Shown here: positions 23,162 to 34,598 of the stretch, piece by piece | How positions within the stretch are numbered: the first letter of the stretch is position 1 | Layout of the letters: the number at the start of each line of letters is the position of its first letter | Source: Trifolium pratense | Lineage: Eukaryota; Streptophyta; Magnoliopsida; Fabales; Fabaceae | Assembly (NCBI RefSeq): GCF_020283565.1 | Contig: NC_060060.1 | Location: 48,410,015 to 48,474,014, forward strand | DNA: 64,000 bases | Reading direction: 5' to 3' | The notes under the pieces: generated by a model | Databases searched by the model: none | The model's input: the letters and a program-made list of their open reading frames with translations, nothing else | What the model was told of the DNA's origin: nothing | Made by a program: the position numbers and the translations under genes

Positions 23162-24193
23162 TTACGCGATACTATTATTTATGAAATATTTTATTTGTTC
23201 AAATAATGGTTCATCTCCCTTTGGTTCCAATAGTTCCATCCCATGAAAACCTTTCCCAAAGTAACTCACAACTTCAATCCCTTTGTGTCTCAACATCTCC
23301 ACAAATTTAACTTGACGATCAATCAAGGGGTCTCCATCACAACCTGTCAAAAGAATCTTTAATCCCAACCGTTTGATTTTATCAAAACATTCACCATCTT
23401 CTTCATCAACAATCATTGGATTACAAAACTTATGGTCCCTACCTACACCCTCGGGCAATGAAAACTCCCACATTAGATCACTCGCCTTAAGAGGCAAAGC
23501 TCGATCATTTTCGAATCTCAACTCTGTATTTGTCCTTTTGGACCCACCAAAAAATGGATGGTGCAATATCAACCCTCTGATCTTAAATTGGTCAAAATCA
23601 ACTTCATCAATGGTTTTAGCCACACGTAAACTTGCGTGGTATGCGATGTTCCCTCCCGCACTAGATCCCATAAGGTAACAATTGGACACATCACAAAATT
23701 GAAGCACCCATTTTTCACTTGTCGTTTGCAACCAATGTAATGCCTCAACCGCGTCATCATAGGCGGTAGGGAGGCGGTATTCTGGCGCAAGACGGTAATC
23801 CACTGATGCAACCACGACGCCAATTTTTTCCGCTAATTTGACGCAAAAGTCATGGTTGATTGTTGAAGAAGCGCTAAAGAATACAAAACCACCTCCATGA
23901 TAGTAAACAATTAGAGGGAGTTTCTTAGAAGTGTGAAGTGCTATCCTAGGTAGGAACAAACGTATGAAAGTTTTGTTAATAGGGTTTAGAAGGACATCTT
24001 TGGTGAGAACAATGTTGTTTGGGTCTTGTGTGGGTTCAGTGCTTGGTATTTTCACATTCCTTGTGACACTACCATCAGGATTTATGATAATAGGTTGGAT
24101 CTCTGAAGGATCAACGGTGGGATTTGAATCTAATGGTAAAGCTTCTTTTGGTTCATGTTTAGACATGATGGATTGTTCTTTTGCCTGATTCAC
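23162..24193 (-). CDS. Carboxylesterase (CXE), intronless
   Basis: A 343-aa plant CXE-family alpha/beta-hydrolase in a single exon, probably cytosolic. Motifs: oxyanion hole HGGGF (His99), nucleophile Ser178 in GSSAG, Asp288 in CDGDPLID, and His317 in FHGME; the triad is complete. The Met at residue 10 (ATG 24166) is an alternative start, giving 334 aa. Two TATA-like sites, TATATAT near 24271-24279 and TATATAAA at 24289-24296 (minus strand), lie 80-100 bp upstream. It resembles the intronless neighbour at 19740-20810 in arrangement but has a long hydrophilic N-terminus in place of the hydrophobic one, suggesting diverged paralogues from local duplication. Confidence 0.93.
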   Translation of the reverse strand: MNQAKEQSIMSKHEPKEALPLDSNPTVDPSEIQPIIINPDGSVTRNVKIPSTEPTQDPNNIVLTKDVLLNPINKTFIRLFLPRIALHTSKKLPLIVYYHGGGFVFFSASSTINHDFCVKLAEKIGVVVASVDYRLAPEYRLPTAYDDAVEALHWLQTTSEKWVLQFCDVSNCYLMGSSAGGNIAYHASLRVAKTIDEVDFDQFKIRGLILHHPFFGGSKRTNTELRFENDRALPLKASDLMWEFSLPEGVGRDHKFCNPMIVDEEDGECFDKIKRLGLKILLTGCDGDPLIDRQVKFVEMLRHKGIEVVSYFGKGFHGMELLEPKGDEPLFEQIKYFINNSIA

Positions 24194-26203
24194 ATGTAGC
24201 CCCTTAGTTGATTGTTAGATTTAATGAATAATGAGTAGTTGGTTCTAGACCAATAATAATGCTTACAATGAATATATAGAACACCAAGTTTATATAATAA
24301 TACATGGTATAAATTAATGTGACTGTTTATTTAAATTTTTTGAAACGTGATTTTTGTATTTATTCTCCTTTATGAAATGTGACTGTTATATTTATTTTTT
24401 TCCATTACGAAACGTGACTGTTATATACTTATTAAGTTACTATTTTGACTGTCAAAAAAAAAAGTTACTATTTTAATAGTTATTTTTTTCATTGTAAAAG
24501 TCACATAATTTTAATATTTATAGTATGTTTTATTTTAAAAAAAAAAAACTGTAACATAAAGTTTATTTTTATTGTTAATCATAAAAATTTATTCTTACAG
24601 TATTATTTTTTAAAAAAATATGGTACATTGTATCATATAAAAATGAACAATGATAATATTTTAGAGGAGTATTTTTTAGATTAAAAAAATTGTTAGATAT
24701 TTACAAATTCTCATCTATGGAAACAAAAAAATCCAATAGAAAGCCCAGTGGACCCAAAATGAAAATTTACCAATATAACAGTCCAGTAGGCATAAAGGCA
24801 AAATGAAAATTTATTTCATGCCCCCACTTAATATCTATACCCTTCCCAAACACCTAATATTCAAAAAGCATAATTTTTTTAAACCATGTCAAAAGTACGA
24901 AGATTTCACCACTATTTATTACTCCCTACGTCCCTAATCTTTGGTCCTTTAGTTTTTTACTTTTGTCCCAAAATTTAGTTTTTTTAAGAAATCAAGTTAC
25001 AATCAATCATGTTTTACCGTTCTCTTATAAGAACTAAAAGCATCCATTAACATCTAAACGAACAGTAGCCTTCTATCTCCTTTTATTATTCACTGATGCA
25101 TCGAAATATTTATAATTAAAATCTTTCACCGAATTCTAGAATTTTGCCACAAAATAATATAATTAGCTCTAGAAAGAGGAGAAAATTTGAGAAGATAAAA
25201 TACGCCATTCGTTCACCTCGTTCTCATCTAACGAAGACTCTTTACCTTTTAAATCAAGAATCTCACATTTGACATAAAAGAATAATTCAATCTTTCATGA
25301 CTTATTCAATCTCGCATTTGTTTGTTTTTTTACTTTTATTTTCTATGGTATGGTCTAGCCCTTCTTTTATATATATATATAAAAGAAGGGATAGACCATA
25401 CCATAGAAAATAAAAGAAAAACAGACAAACAAAAACAAAAGAAAAGGAAAAAAATATCTAAAAATAGAGGAAGGCCTAAAACCCTAGTCAATCCAAACAA
25501 ACGTATTATTGCGAGTACTAATTAGAGTTCTGAATTCTACCAAATGAATTGACCGTCAACACGAAAACAAATTTATGTAATGTCAACTCCCTGCATTAAA
25601 CGACAACAAACATTAAAGAAAAACTATAACGAAGAACTAATATGTAACGAAGAACCGTCACATCACATGAAACATAAGTAACAACGCTAAGAAGCAAGCA
25701 ACCACCGCCAATACTTTTTTAGGTTGTCGTCACTGTATCTTTGTTACTACCCAGATGGGGTATCACAGTGATGCAGAGAGTCTCATGAGGAACTTACTCT
25801 CATCGCACCACCACCATATGAACTATATCGTGACGGAGTTACATGAATTTGGAACAAGAGGATGATATTGTAGGAGAGGCAGATGACGGAGGACTTCATA
25901 TGTTTTATTCTTAATTTTGAATATACATGTTCTTTAAAAATAGACATAAAAATCAAAAGATACCCATATTTGACAATAAAATTTCAATGTCAACATTTCT
26001 CTAACTAAAAACTCTCTTACCATCAACAAGTTCTAACTCAATTAGCAAATATCAATATTATATGCCAAATACAATATAAAACGCAATTATGTGCAAGTTT
26101 AAATGGTATTTCAATCCGTTAGAATGAAGAAAGAAAAAAAAACAAATACCATCTTGTATTTCTTTTTCTTTACGGTAAATTAGTCTCTCTTATTTGTTGG
26201 CTA
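24194..26203. other. Intergenic, AT-rich
   Basis: Promoter of the carboxylesterase at the left, repeated GAAACGTGACTGTTATA-like motifs at 24310-24425, and a Stowaway-like terminus (CTCCCTACGTCCC) at 24922. A long hairpin lies at 25316-25425. No credible gene. Confidence 0.45.
25316..25425. repeat. Long near-perfect hairpin
   Basis: Two arms of about 52 bp with only a few mismatches flank a central TATATATATA. The left arm includes CTATGGTATGGTCTAGCCC and the right arm its complement with one change. There is no clear target duplication, so it is either an old MITE or an isolated inverted duplication. A transcript through it would fold into a stem like those that feed small-RNA pathways. Confidence 0.75.
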
Positions 26204-26208
26204 GATAT

Positions 26209-28068
26209 TGTTAGATAATAACATATTGGGCCAATGCTATTAGGCCCATTAAGTTTAGAGTCCCCTAGGTTTGGATATATAATATCTTGTAATTCTATTT
26301 TATAATGGAATGTTCATTGCAATGTAAACCCTAGCCGTTTTTTGCTCCTTTTCTATTTTTCTCTTCTCTTTGATTGATTGTGTTGTTAACATGGTATCGA
26401 GAGTTTGTTTCGACCCTCTTTAAATTGTATGTTGTTATTCCGCTGCAGAGTTCTCGATAATTTAGGAATGTGTATGTGTTGCTTTGTCTTTTTGTTGGAA
26501 CGCAAGATTGGTTTTGTGGATTTAAAGGTAGGTTTCTTTTTACGTTGTTTAGTTTTGCAATTCGGATAGTAAAGGTCGTTTTGATTGTTTGTGTTGGTTC
26601 CATCTACCCATTAATTTGAAGAAAAATGTTGGATAATGGAGTTCAAGATTTTACTTCCGTCATTGATTTTTGTAAGCAAGCTGGAGAATCAAATTTGTTT
26701 TGTGATCTGGAGTTTATTCATTGGCCACTGCATACTACCAGAGCTTGTTGAAGTTTTGCAAATTGAATTGGCATTTGAGTGGTGCTTCTATGATGGATTT
26801 GGTTGTTGGTTTATTTTTCTTCATGGTGGAGTAGTGGTTTTGTAAGACAAGTTGTTGCCTTTTATGCTTCTGGTATGTTTTGGTGTTTGGTTCTTCTTTC
26901 TCTTTTGTTTTGTCTTGGGTTCGTTTTGTAGTTCCGTTAGATTTGATCTTGTTGACTTAGTTTCATTTGGTTCAGTTTGTTGATTCCAAAAAAAAAAAGC
27001 AGATTGATTCGGTTAGGTTATGTTCTGTTTGGTTTTGTTTGTTTGGTGAGTCAAAATACTCACAATTTGGTTGTTTGGCGAGTCAAGTGCTCACAATTTG
27101 ATTTCTTTGGATTGATTATCTCTTTATTGGTCTCTCTTGTTTGATTGTCTCTCCCCCTTTTGATTCTTCTAATTGGTTATCTATCTCTCTCTATATGTTG
27201 GTTTCTCTTCTTTGATTGTCTTCCTCTCGTTGGTTTCTTGACTTCTTCATCTATGTTTGATTGCACTTCTTGTCGATTCTTCTGATTGGATTGCATTTCT
27301 CTTCGTCAATTCTTCCGTTTGATTGCTTCTCTCTGATGATTTCTTCTGTCTAATTGTTTCTTTCTAATGATTTTGCTTCTCATTGATGATGTTTTTGTCT
27401 GATTGCTTCTCCCTGCTGATTTTCTTAAGTCTCATCTTCTCTCTCTAATGATTTCTCTTCTGTTTGATTGCTCACATCTGCCTGTTCTTCTATTTTGGTT
27501 GCTTATCTTTCTTTTGACTGATTCTTCTGTTTGGTGGTTTGGTTCTTTTTATGTTGGTTTGGATTAGTTTTTATGATTTGGTTCAGTTTGGATTGGAACA
27601 ATTTGATTTGGTAAAGTTTGGATTTGTTGGATTGGTTAGCTTGGACTGAATTGGATGATGAATTGGTTTGTCTCTCTCTCTCTGATGATCTATTTGGATG
27701 CTTCTATATGATGGTTTCTCTCTTTGAATGTTACTTCTCTCTCGGATGATTACCCACTTTGCTTCTATATAAAGCTTACTAAGCTTTATAGCTTGAGGAG
27801 TAGTGTTAGAAGTTTATATTATTTGGTATGTTTTTAGTATTTTGTTTGACAAACTCACAATGCTATGCATCATGAGTTTGAGGGTAGGTGTTAGATAATA
27901 ACATATTGGGCTGCTATTAGGTCCATTAGATTTAGAGTCCACTAGGTTTGGATATATAATATCTTATAATTTTATTTTATAATGGAATGTTCATTGCAAT
28001 GTAAACTCTAGCCGTCTTTTGTTCCTTTTCTATTTCTCTCTTCTCTTTGATTGATCTTGTTGTTAACA
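26209..28068 (+). mobile_element. Short non-autonomous LTR element (copia-like, large TRIM)
   Basis: A 1.86-kb element with LTRs at 26209-26391 (183 bp) and 27889-28068 (180 bp), both TGTTAGATAATAACA...TTGTTAACA. It is flanked by a 5-bp duplication GATAT (26204-26208 and 28069-28073). The 5' LTR is followed at once by TGGTATCGAGAG, a tRNA-Met-like primer site, and the 3' LTR is preceded by the purine-rich GAGTTTGAGGGTAGG. The LTRs differ at several positions and by a small indel, so the insertion is older than the two large LTR elements here. The interior is C/T-rich with degenerate repeats about GATTGCTTCTCTC, and I see no gag-pol. Confidence 0.9.
26392..26403 (+). other. Primer binding site of the short LTR element
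   Basis: TGGTATCGAGAG lies directly after the 5' LTR; it resembles the initiator tRNA-Met complement with changes at the distal bases. Confidence 0.7.
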
Positions 28069-28224
28069 GATATGATATGATGTGCTGTGTATTAATTCTA
28101 CGCCGGTCCTCTTGCTACTAATAATTAAGGCCCAATATAACTATAGAGAGTATAACTATAGGGGTGGCCTCCTGCTATGGATAAATTTATAGTGCAAAAG
28201 TGTACATGTTGTTTTTAATGTTTT

Positions 28225-28434
28225 GCTAACTAGTGCATCATCCGGTACACTAATAGGAATTAAAAAGAAAAATAAAAGAAATATATATATATATATTGAA
28301 AAAATTTAAATTTAAAATTTTAAGGTATTTGACTATATAATTTTTTATAAATTGTTTTAAAATTTGTACTCTTAACTATTGCAGCTGTGATAACTCAAAA
28401 AGAAAAAAACTAGTGTCCCGATACACTAGTTAGC
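28225..28434. mobile_element. MITE with GCTAACTAGTG termini
   Basis: 210 bp bounded by GCTAACTAGTG and CACTAGTTAGC, with inner complementarity about CCGGTACACT / AGTGTCCCG. It is flanked by a 9-bp near-duplication (TAATGTTTT and AAATGTTTT), which favours a MULE-type MITE. Related single ends appear near 11180 and 31205. Confidence 0.65.
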
Positions 28435-29370
28435 AAATGTTTTGTTTTTGTTATTAGATCAAAAAATCTTACCATTAGATCAAATGAAATATAATATAAT
28501 ATATTAGTTAATATTTAAATGTATTATTTATTAAATCAAAATAAAAATAAATTTATGTATGGTGAAAGATTTATCTCGTATCTTAAACAAAGCCTTAATT
28601 AACAGGTACTATGCATTGATTACGTTTGTATAATAATAATTAAACACTGTATGCACCTATTCGTGCACATTGTACTTGCTACACAAGATATGCGCTGCAT
28701 AGTTTAATTCTTCAACTTTACCTATGTTGTTACTAAGAAATTCAGGTAAAAAAGTGTTTGTTGTCTCCCTCCATACCAACAATTTTCACTAGCTCTGGTC
28801 CATATATACATTTATCTATTTGGGACCCAAATTCCATGCTATGAGAGAATCCTACACATAAATAAATTAGGTATTTGATCCAATTCAATACTATAAAATT
28901 AGCTTGTAAGTTGGGGATTGAGATTTCTTAACACACTCTCAGTCCAACGGTGCGTGAATATAAATGGTTGGTGGCTCGATAGTTGATGGTCCAACAGATC
29001 TTAAAAGGACTCTGATATCATCTTAGATTTTTATATTGAACTTAACTTATCTTTACACAACCGACTTGTAAAGTGAAGATTACCTCTTATGAACGTATAT
29101 TTAGATCATCTCATATTCGATGTGGGACTTCTTAATAATACACATGATTGACAATTTCGGTCATTATTTTAAGATCGGATTATGGGTTAAATTATCGTTA
29201 AGAATCGAGGCAAAGAGTAATGAAAAATATGTTTGATGGAACACTTTAATGCAACTAGAGACGAATCCAAAAAAAAAGATGCAACCGAAAATATTATGAG
29301 GGGGAGGGGCGAGATAGCGGAGTTTGACTTTATTTTAGAATAATAACTTATCAGCTTACCTCTACATTGT
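28435..29370. other. Intergenic; dispersed repeat copy
   Basis: No gene. About 28880-29150 resembles the dispersed repeat flanking the hAT element (phrases CTGATA-CCATCTTA-like, CGACTTGTAAAGTGA, GATGTGGGACTTCTTAATA). Confidence 0.45.
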
Positions 29371-29475
29371 AGGATCGAATTGATGTATATTCGAATCATA
29401 GGAGCTAGTAATCGACGGTATGCTTATATTGGTGACATTGTTGTTGCTGTAATAAAAAAAGTCATACCAAATTCA
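29371..29475 (+). pseudogene. Plastid-derived rpl14 fragment (NUPT)
   Basis: About 35 codons match the early part of chloroplast ribosomal protein L14: [20 protein letters not shown], followed by a VIKKVIPN segment. L14 is plastid-encoded in land plants, so this is a nuclear copy of plastid DNA. It lacks the start and about two-thirds of the gene. The rest of 29476-29813 is unassigned. Confidence 0.75.
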
Positions 29476-29949
29476 AGGTTTTAGTGATGAGTCATTTGGA
29501 CAGGTTCTTATTATCGGAAGCTTTGTTTCGAACTTGGCCAGCAAGGTAGGACTCAATGGTGACAGAGTTATCACATCATTGTCCCATTTTGTTATGCAAA
29601 TTAGTTCACAATCTGGGTTCAAAACATTTTCAAATATTAAATCTTAAAGGAATTAGAGATATATCACATAATGGAGTATTTGTTAGAGAGCAATGGCACA
29701 ACATGCAGGTAGAAGGGTGTGCCATGTATATATATGTATTTGAAGAAAACCTCAAACGCACAAAAAAAAAAATGTTAAAAGAATGGCATAAAAATCATAC
29801 TCATAACTTGTGAGGAAAAATTAAAGAGGAAAAAGAAGAGATTTTTGATATATTAAAAAATGATTTTGATATTCGGTGGCTTAAATATTCATGTAAAGAT
29901 ATTTTAGTTTAATAAAAATAACTTTTTTATTTTAAAAGGGTCTCTCAAA

Positions 29950-30500
29950 AATGTTTTATTTTTTTTAGAAAATAAAGACATTCATTCACTTCAATAATTG
30001 ATAGAATATATCAGATGCAAATATAAATTCAAAATCGCTAAAAATAAAAGGATGAATCTGCGAACAAACTCACATTATCCAAATTAATAGCATCCAACGA
30101 CAAAATGCCTACAAATAATATGATAAAATCAAAGTGACCGGAACAAGACGTCGATGCACAAATCATTGATTGAATCTGCATTTAATCACGTTGATCTTTC
30201 AATATGAACTAAAGAACAACGCAACAACACGGAAAATCAAACAGCATCGTACCAAGACGACTACCAACAAAACGCCGCAAGCAGACGACGACACCACAAC
30301 AAAAGAAAGAAACTAAAAAACACAATATGTGAATTCACTTATTTAAATTAAAAGAGATAAAAGAAAAAAATGCTGAGAATCACCCCTCACCCGTGAAGGA
30401 AGAAGAAGAAACTCAAAGAAAGAATGAAAAACTAGGGTCGGCTGAGATAGGGGTTCAAAAATGATCCTTTTTTTTTATAAACAAAAAAAATGATAGCTAT
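29950..30500. repeat. Dispersed repeat R1
   Basis: A T-rich edge is followed by AATTGATAGAATATATCAGATG..., ...AATGCCTACAAATAATATGA..., ...CAAATCATTGATTGAATCT... and ...GACGACTACCAAC.... The same order of phrases appears at 43140-43990 and 59420-59851. The T-rich left border suggests a minus-strand retroposon tail. No coding capacity recognised. Confidence 0.7.
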
Positions 30501-31915
30501 TTATAATACTAGCTTCTTATTTTAAAGATTCTTTTAAATTTTATCATTCAAATAAAATAAAAAAAACACCGTCTAATCTAATTCGGGGATCAATTTTGAT
30601 ATCGAGTGATTTCCAACTCCCTTTCCAATCACATCATTCAAATAATTTTGTAACAATAATATCAAAGAACTACATTATTTGTTAGCATGGCATAATATAC
30701 CGTAAAAAAAACAAACATTGCTTGAAAATAAAGGAAAATCTAAAAAAGGAAAATGACAGATGAAAATGAAAGGCAAAAACTTGCAAAAGCCAACAATGGA
30801 CAAACAATAGCAACATAGAAAACAAATTATAGTTTTTTTTTTATTTATATTTAAATTTAAAATTAAAATGAATAGAGAGAAGAAGAAATTCTGAACAAAG
30901 CCAAAATTGTCATAATAAGTAAAGCAATGCCTCATTGAAGCAGAGTCATCCCTTCGTGCAGTCTCCATCTCACATCTCAAAACCCAAAAACATAACAAGC
31001 CCACAAATATATATAAATTAAAAAAAAATAAAAAATAACATCAAACAAACACATGCTTCTAAAAACCTCACTCACACACTCATAGTTTCATTATAACCTC
31101 TCTCTATCACTCTTACACTCCAGCATAACAAACAACATTGAATGAATTAACTTCAACCCAAAAACAAAACATTAAAAATATGGAAAAATAATATATTTAT
31201 ATAGTATTGTTAACTAGTGTCCTAGAACACTAATCACAAAACCAAAAAATGTAAATTTTATGTTGAAAAAAGTTTTTTTTTCTTTTTTTTTACAATTTAA
31301 ATAGAATGACACAAATTTCAAAATTGTTTTACTATTCGTCTTAGAAAAAAATCATTAACCACTTAAATTCAATATCTTCGATAAATTATTTTATTGATTT
31401 TTTTTTATAAGCAAAATTGAATTATAAATACAAGAAGTACTCAACATCACTTACAATTCAAGGAAACCATGTTAGATACTTTGAAAACAAACCAATAGGT
31501 AAAATACACCAATCAGAAAAAATAAGATGAGAAGTTTTTCCTACACGTCCTATAAATCAAAACCAGGAAAATAAAAATAGTTTAGTCTACTATGGAGGAC
31601 AAAGTTACTATTTCAGCCCTAAACATCATATTATTGCGAGTTCGCCATAAAATGACTAACCAAATTATTTTATTAGTTTAGTTCCTAGTTCGAAATATTT
31701 GTTAACCATTTCTTTATTTATAATAATTCTCATAGTAGCGTTTTTCAGAAATAGTACGATATGATAAATTGACAACTCCTCTCTAATCATGCACTTACAC
31801 CTCTCGCTATCTACCTTTTTTTCATTATCATTCATGATCATATGAAATAATTATAGTGTACAAATCAGCTCACACCGGTTCTCTTTAATTTCAACTAGAA
31901 ACCTCCATTTCTATA
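30501..31915. other. Intergenic, AT-rich
   Basis: No credible gene. The 109-aa minus-strand frame at 30675-31004 is hydrophobic and low-complexity, with no recognisable domain. A T-rich patch followed by L1-3'UTR-like sequence at about 31390-31440 may be the tail of the LINE remnant to its right. Confidence 0.4.
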
Positions 31916-31919
31916 TACT

Positions 31920-32850
31920 GAGCAACGCCAAATTAAAAAGCTCTAAATTCATGACCCCTAAACTTTCTTGGTCCTTAGGTAAATAAATTTGATCTCATTT
32001 GACCCAACACCGCTTCTTCTCCTCAATATTGCCTCTCCATAAGAAATTCCTTTTAGTATACAACTTGGGGCCTTAAAGAAAGAGAATAAATAAAGAGGTA
32101 TATTTGCCAACACTGGATTGATAAGAATAATACGCCACTGTAGATAGTTAACGGCTACTCCAAGTGCTTAATCTGCTAGACATGGCTTCCACCACCAGTT
32201 TCCAAGTCTCTCTCCTTCTACGATTGGCTCCAACTGGAATTCCTAGAAATTCGAAAGGCATAACATCGGCATGACAAGACAAGAAAGTTGATCCGACTTC
32301 CAACATCTACCATCAACATTTATACCATATATTTACTCTTCACAAAATTAATTCTCATGTCTGACACTAACTCAAAGCTTCATAACAACACTTTTATAGT
32401 CCACAAGTTATCTAGACCCCTTTTCCCCATAAAATATAATCATCGGCAAATTGAAGAATTTGAAATTAGATTCTATCATTTACCTGGAATCCCTTGAATC
32501 TACCAATCTCAACAGCCCTACGCATCACGTCTAATAGGCATTCAGCAACAATTAAGATGAAGAAAGGAGATAAAAGGTCTTTATGGCGAAGTCCTCTGCC
32601 TACTGTAAAGTCCTTTGTTGGGCTTCCATTAACTAAAATAGAAATAGAGCTCTCATAGATACCAAAAACTCTTTTCAATCTATTAGCCAAAACCTTAGAC
32701 AAGATTTTGTAAAGACTCCCTATTAAACAAATAGGACGGCAATCAAAAATATTTTGGAGATGATCCTTGTTTAGTACAAGAGTAAAAAAAGAAGCGTTCA
32801 CCGTTTTAGGAAGAGTAGCATTGGCATGAAATCCCGCTTTCTTTTTATAA
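31920..32850 (-). pseudogene. LINE (L1-type) reverse transcriptase remnant
   Basis: Minus-strand fragments follow the order of a plant L1 reverse transcriptase. CRPICLIGSLYKILSKVLAN is followed by LANRLKRV, ILVNGSPT, GRGLRHKDLLSPFFILIVAE, a QFADD catalytic-type motif near 32450, and then later blocks such as INPVLANIPLY and LGVMNLE. The central palm segment between RLKRV and VNGSP is deleted, and stops or frameshifts occur after the FADD motif. It is a dead, internally deleted copy. Confidence 0.85.
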
Positions 32851-33120
32851 TTGGTATATTCATCTTCTTATTTGTGTCCAAAGTATATAATAATTTGTTT
32901 TGTATTATAAAGGATTAAATATCCCTTACTCTCTTAAAATAAATTTTGCTTATAAAAAAAATGTCAACAAATTATTTCTCTTTTCAACACACTGTCTCAT
33001 GTCTTAGATCGTATATTTGAAATGTATTTATTTTGATTTAATAGATAGAATTTGAATCGCATGTAATTCCTCATTTTTCCAATGGCATGGACACATTGTT
33101 GGTTATTGAATAAAAAGTGA

Positions 33121-33150
33121 ACTTTATTTATTTATTTATTTATTTATTTT
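33121..33150. repeat. (TTTA)n microsatellite
   Basis: A run of about seven TTTA units at the 3' tail of the adjacent SINE; it probably grew from the retroposon's A-rich tail. Confidence 0.85.
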
Positions 33151-33264
33151 ATCAAGTAGCCTAATGAAAAAGATGTGTAAATGTGAAGAAACATGAAATC
33201 CGAGATTCGAACCTCGGTCACTCCAATAATGTCTATGTAGCTACTATTTGAACTACACTAGGAC
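33131..33264 (-). mobile_element. tRNA-derived SINE
   Basis: The minus strand shows an A-box-like TAGTGTAGTTCAAATAGTAG, a good B box GGTTCGAATCTC (about 33203-33214) and the 3' motif TTAGGCTACTTGA before a TAAA-type tail. The flanking 13-bp near-duplication is TGAACTTTATTTA (33118-33130) and TGAACTTTCTTTA (33265-33277). Same family as the copy at 16305-16431. Confidence 0.85.
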
Positions 33265-33277
33265 TGAACTTTCTTTA

Positions 33278-34598
33278 TTTTAATGCGGACATAGCAAAGG
33301 ATATGCCATAGTGTTTATTAAGCATGTTCAAAATATTATATAAATTTTATTTATTAAAAATTTAATGTTGGTTAACATGATTTGAATTGAATATGAATTT
33401 TTTAAATAGAAAAAGTTCAAGATAAAAGTAATGAAAATCATGACCTATAAATCAAATTTTGAGCTCATTTTTAATGGGCAGACTTTTTATATGTTCTAAA
33501 CATACCTGCAAAAAAATTACTGAAAAATACAAGTTGTCTTAATTGTAGGGACCAAAATTGAGTGCAAGGTAATTTTTTATGGACTAAAAATTTAATAAAA
33601 ATTAAGTAAAGACTAAACTTAGAAGATCACCACTTTGTAGGGACCAAAAATATATTTAACCCTAAAATTCACATAAATTAATTAAAATTAAATAAATAAG
33701 CATATTAACTATATACAAATAAAACATTATTCAAAAATAAATTAATTAAAACTAATAAAAACAAATAAAAAGCAATATGATCATATGATAATTGTGTGAC
33801 AAGACCTTGATCAAACGGGCCTCCACCACACTACACAGGTTCTTCAGCCTCCTACGCATGCAGGTTGCAGCTCCTTAACCTCGCGAACAGGCTCCTCCTC
33901 CGCCCTACGCTGAACAAAGTCTTCACACCAAGACCTGGATCGTCGAATTCTACTATCTTGTCCTCTAATGTGTGCCACTACAAAAAACAAATAAGAAAAC
34001 AATTTTTTTAAAAAAAAAGAAGCAAAACCTAAACATATTGTATGAGTGTTACGGTAACAACATTCAAACATTCATGAATGTTTCAAATAAAAACCCAAAC
34101 CGAAAAACATCGTATGAGTGTCCGGGTAGAAAATGTACACTATAAAACTCATAGGAATCGTTTTGGAATCAATATTCATACTCGTACATACATCATTAAT
34201 TGATCCGGTATGAATATTCAAACTGGAATACATATCGTTCTGATATGAATATGCAAACTGGAACACACATTATGTTCATTCCAATAACAATAATCAAATT
34301 AGGATACTCATACAAAGTGTTCCAATTTGAGTTTCAAACAGCTTACTCTCTATTTTCATACTACCTTTGTCCCAAAATAATGGTCCTTACGCATACCAAT
34401 GCATAATTTAAATCATTAATATCTTTAGTTTTTTTTTTTTTTCAGAAAAATTATAAAAATTTAAAATTGTGAAAATATTCATTGAGACAAATCAAACAAG
34501 ATATTATTTGCTAACATTTGTCTTTATACATTAGTAAAAAAATACAATCAAAATAAATGTTAACAGTCAACAACGACAATTGTTTTAAAAATATTTAT
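33278..34598. other. Intergenic; possible gene fragment near 33840-33980
   Basis: Mostly AT-rich. A GC-richer patch on the minus strand at 33844-33980 encodes an Arg/Glu-rich peptide (WCEDFVQRRAEEE and onward) after a possible splice acceptor (TTTTTTGTAG near 33980). It might be a captured exon, but I do not recognise it. 34060-34350 has repeated ATGAGTGT and GATATGAATAT phrases. A Stowaway-like end lies at about 34368. Confidence 0.35.

Noticed and set aside
33195..33262. Possible tRNA gene
   Set aside because: The B box and A-box-like parts belong to a SINE with a flanking duplication; the cloverleaf is not complete.
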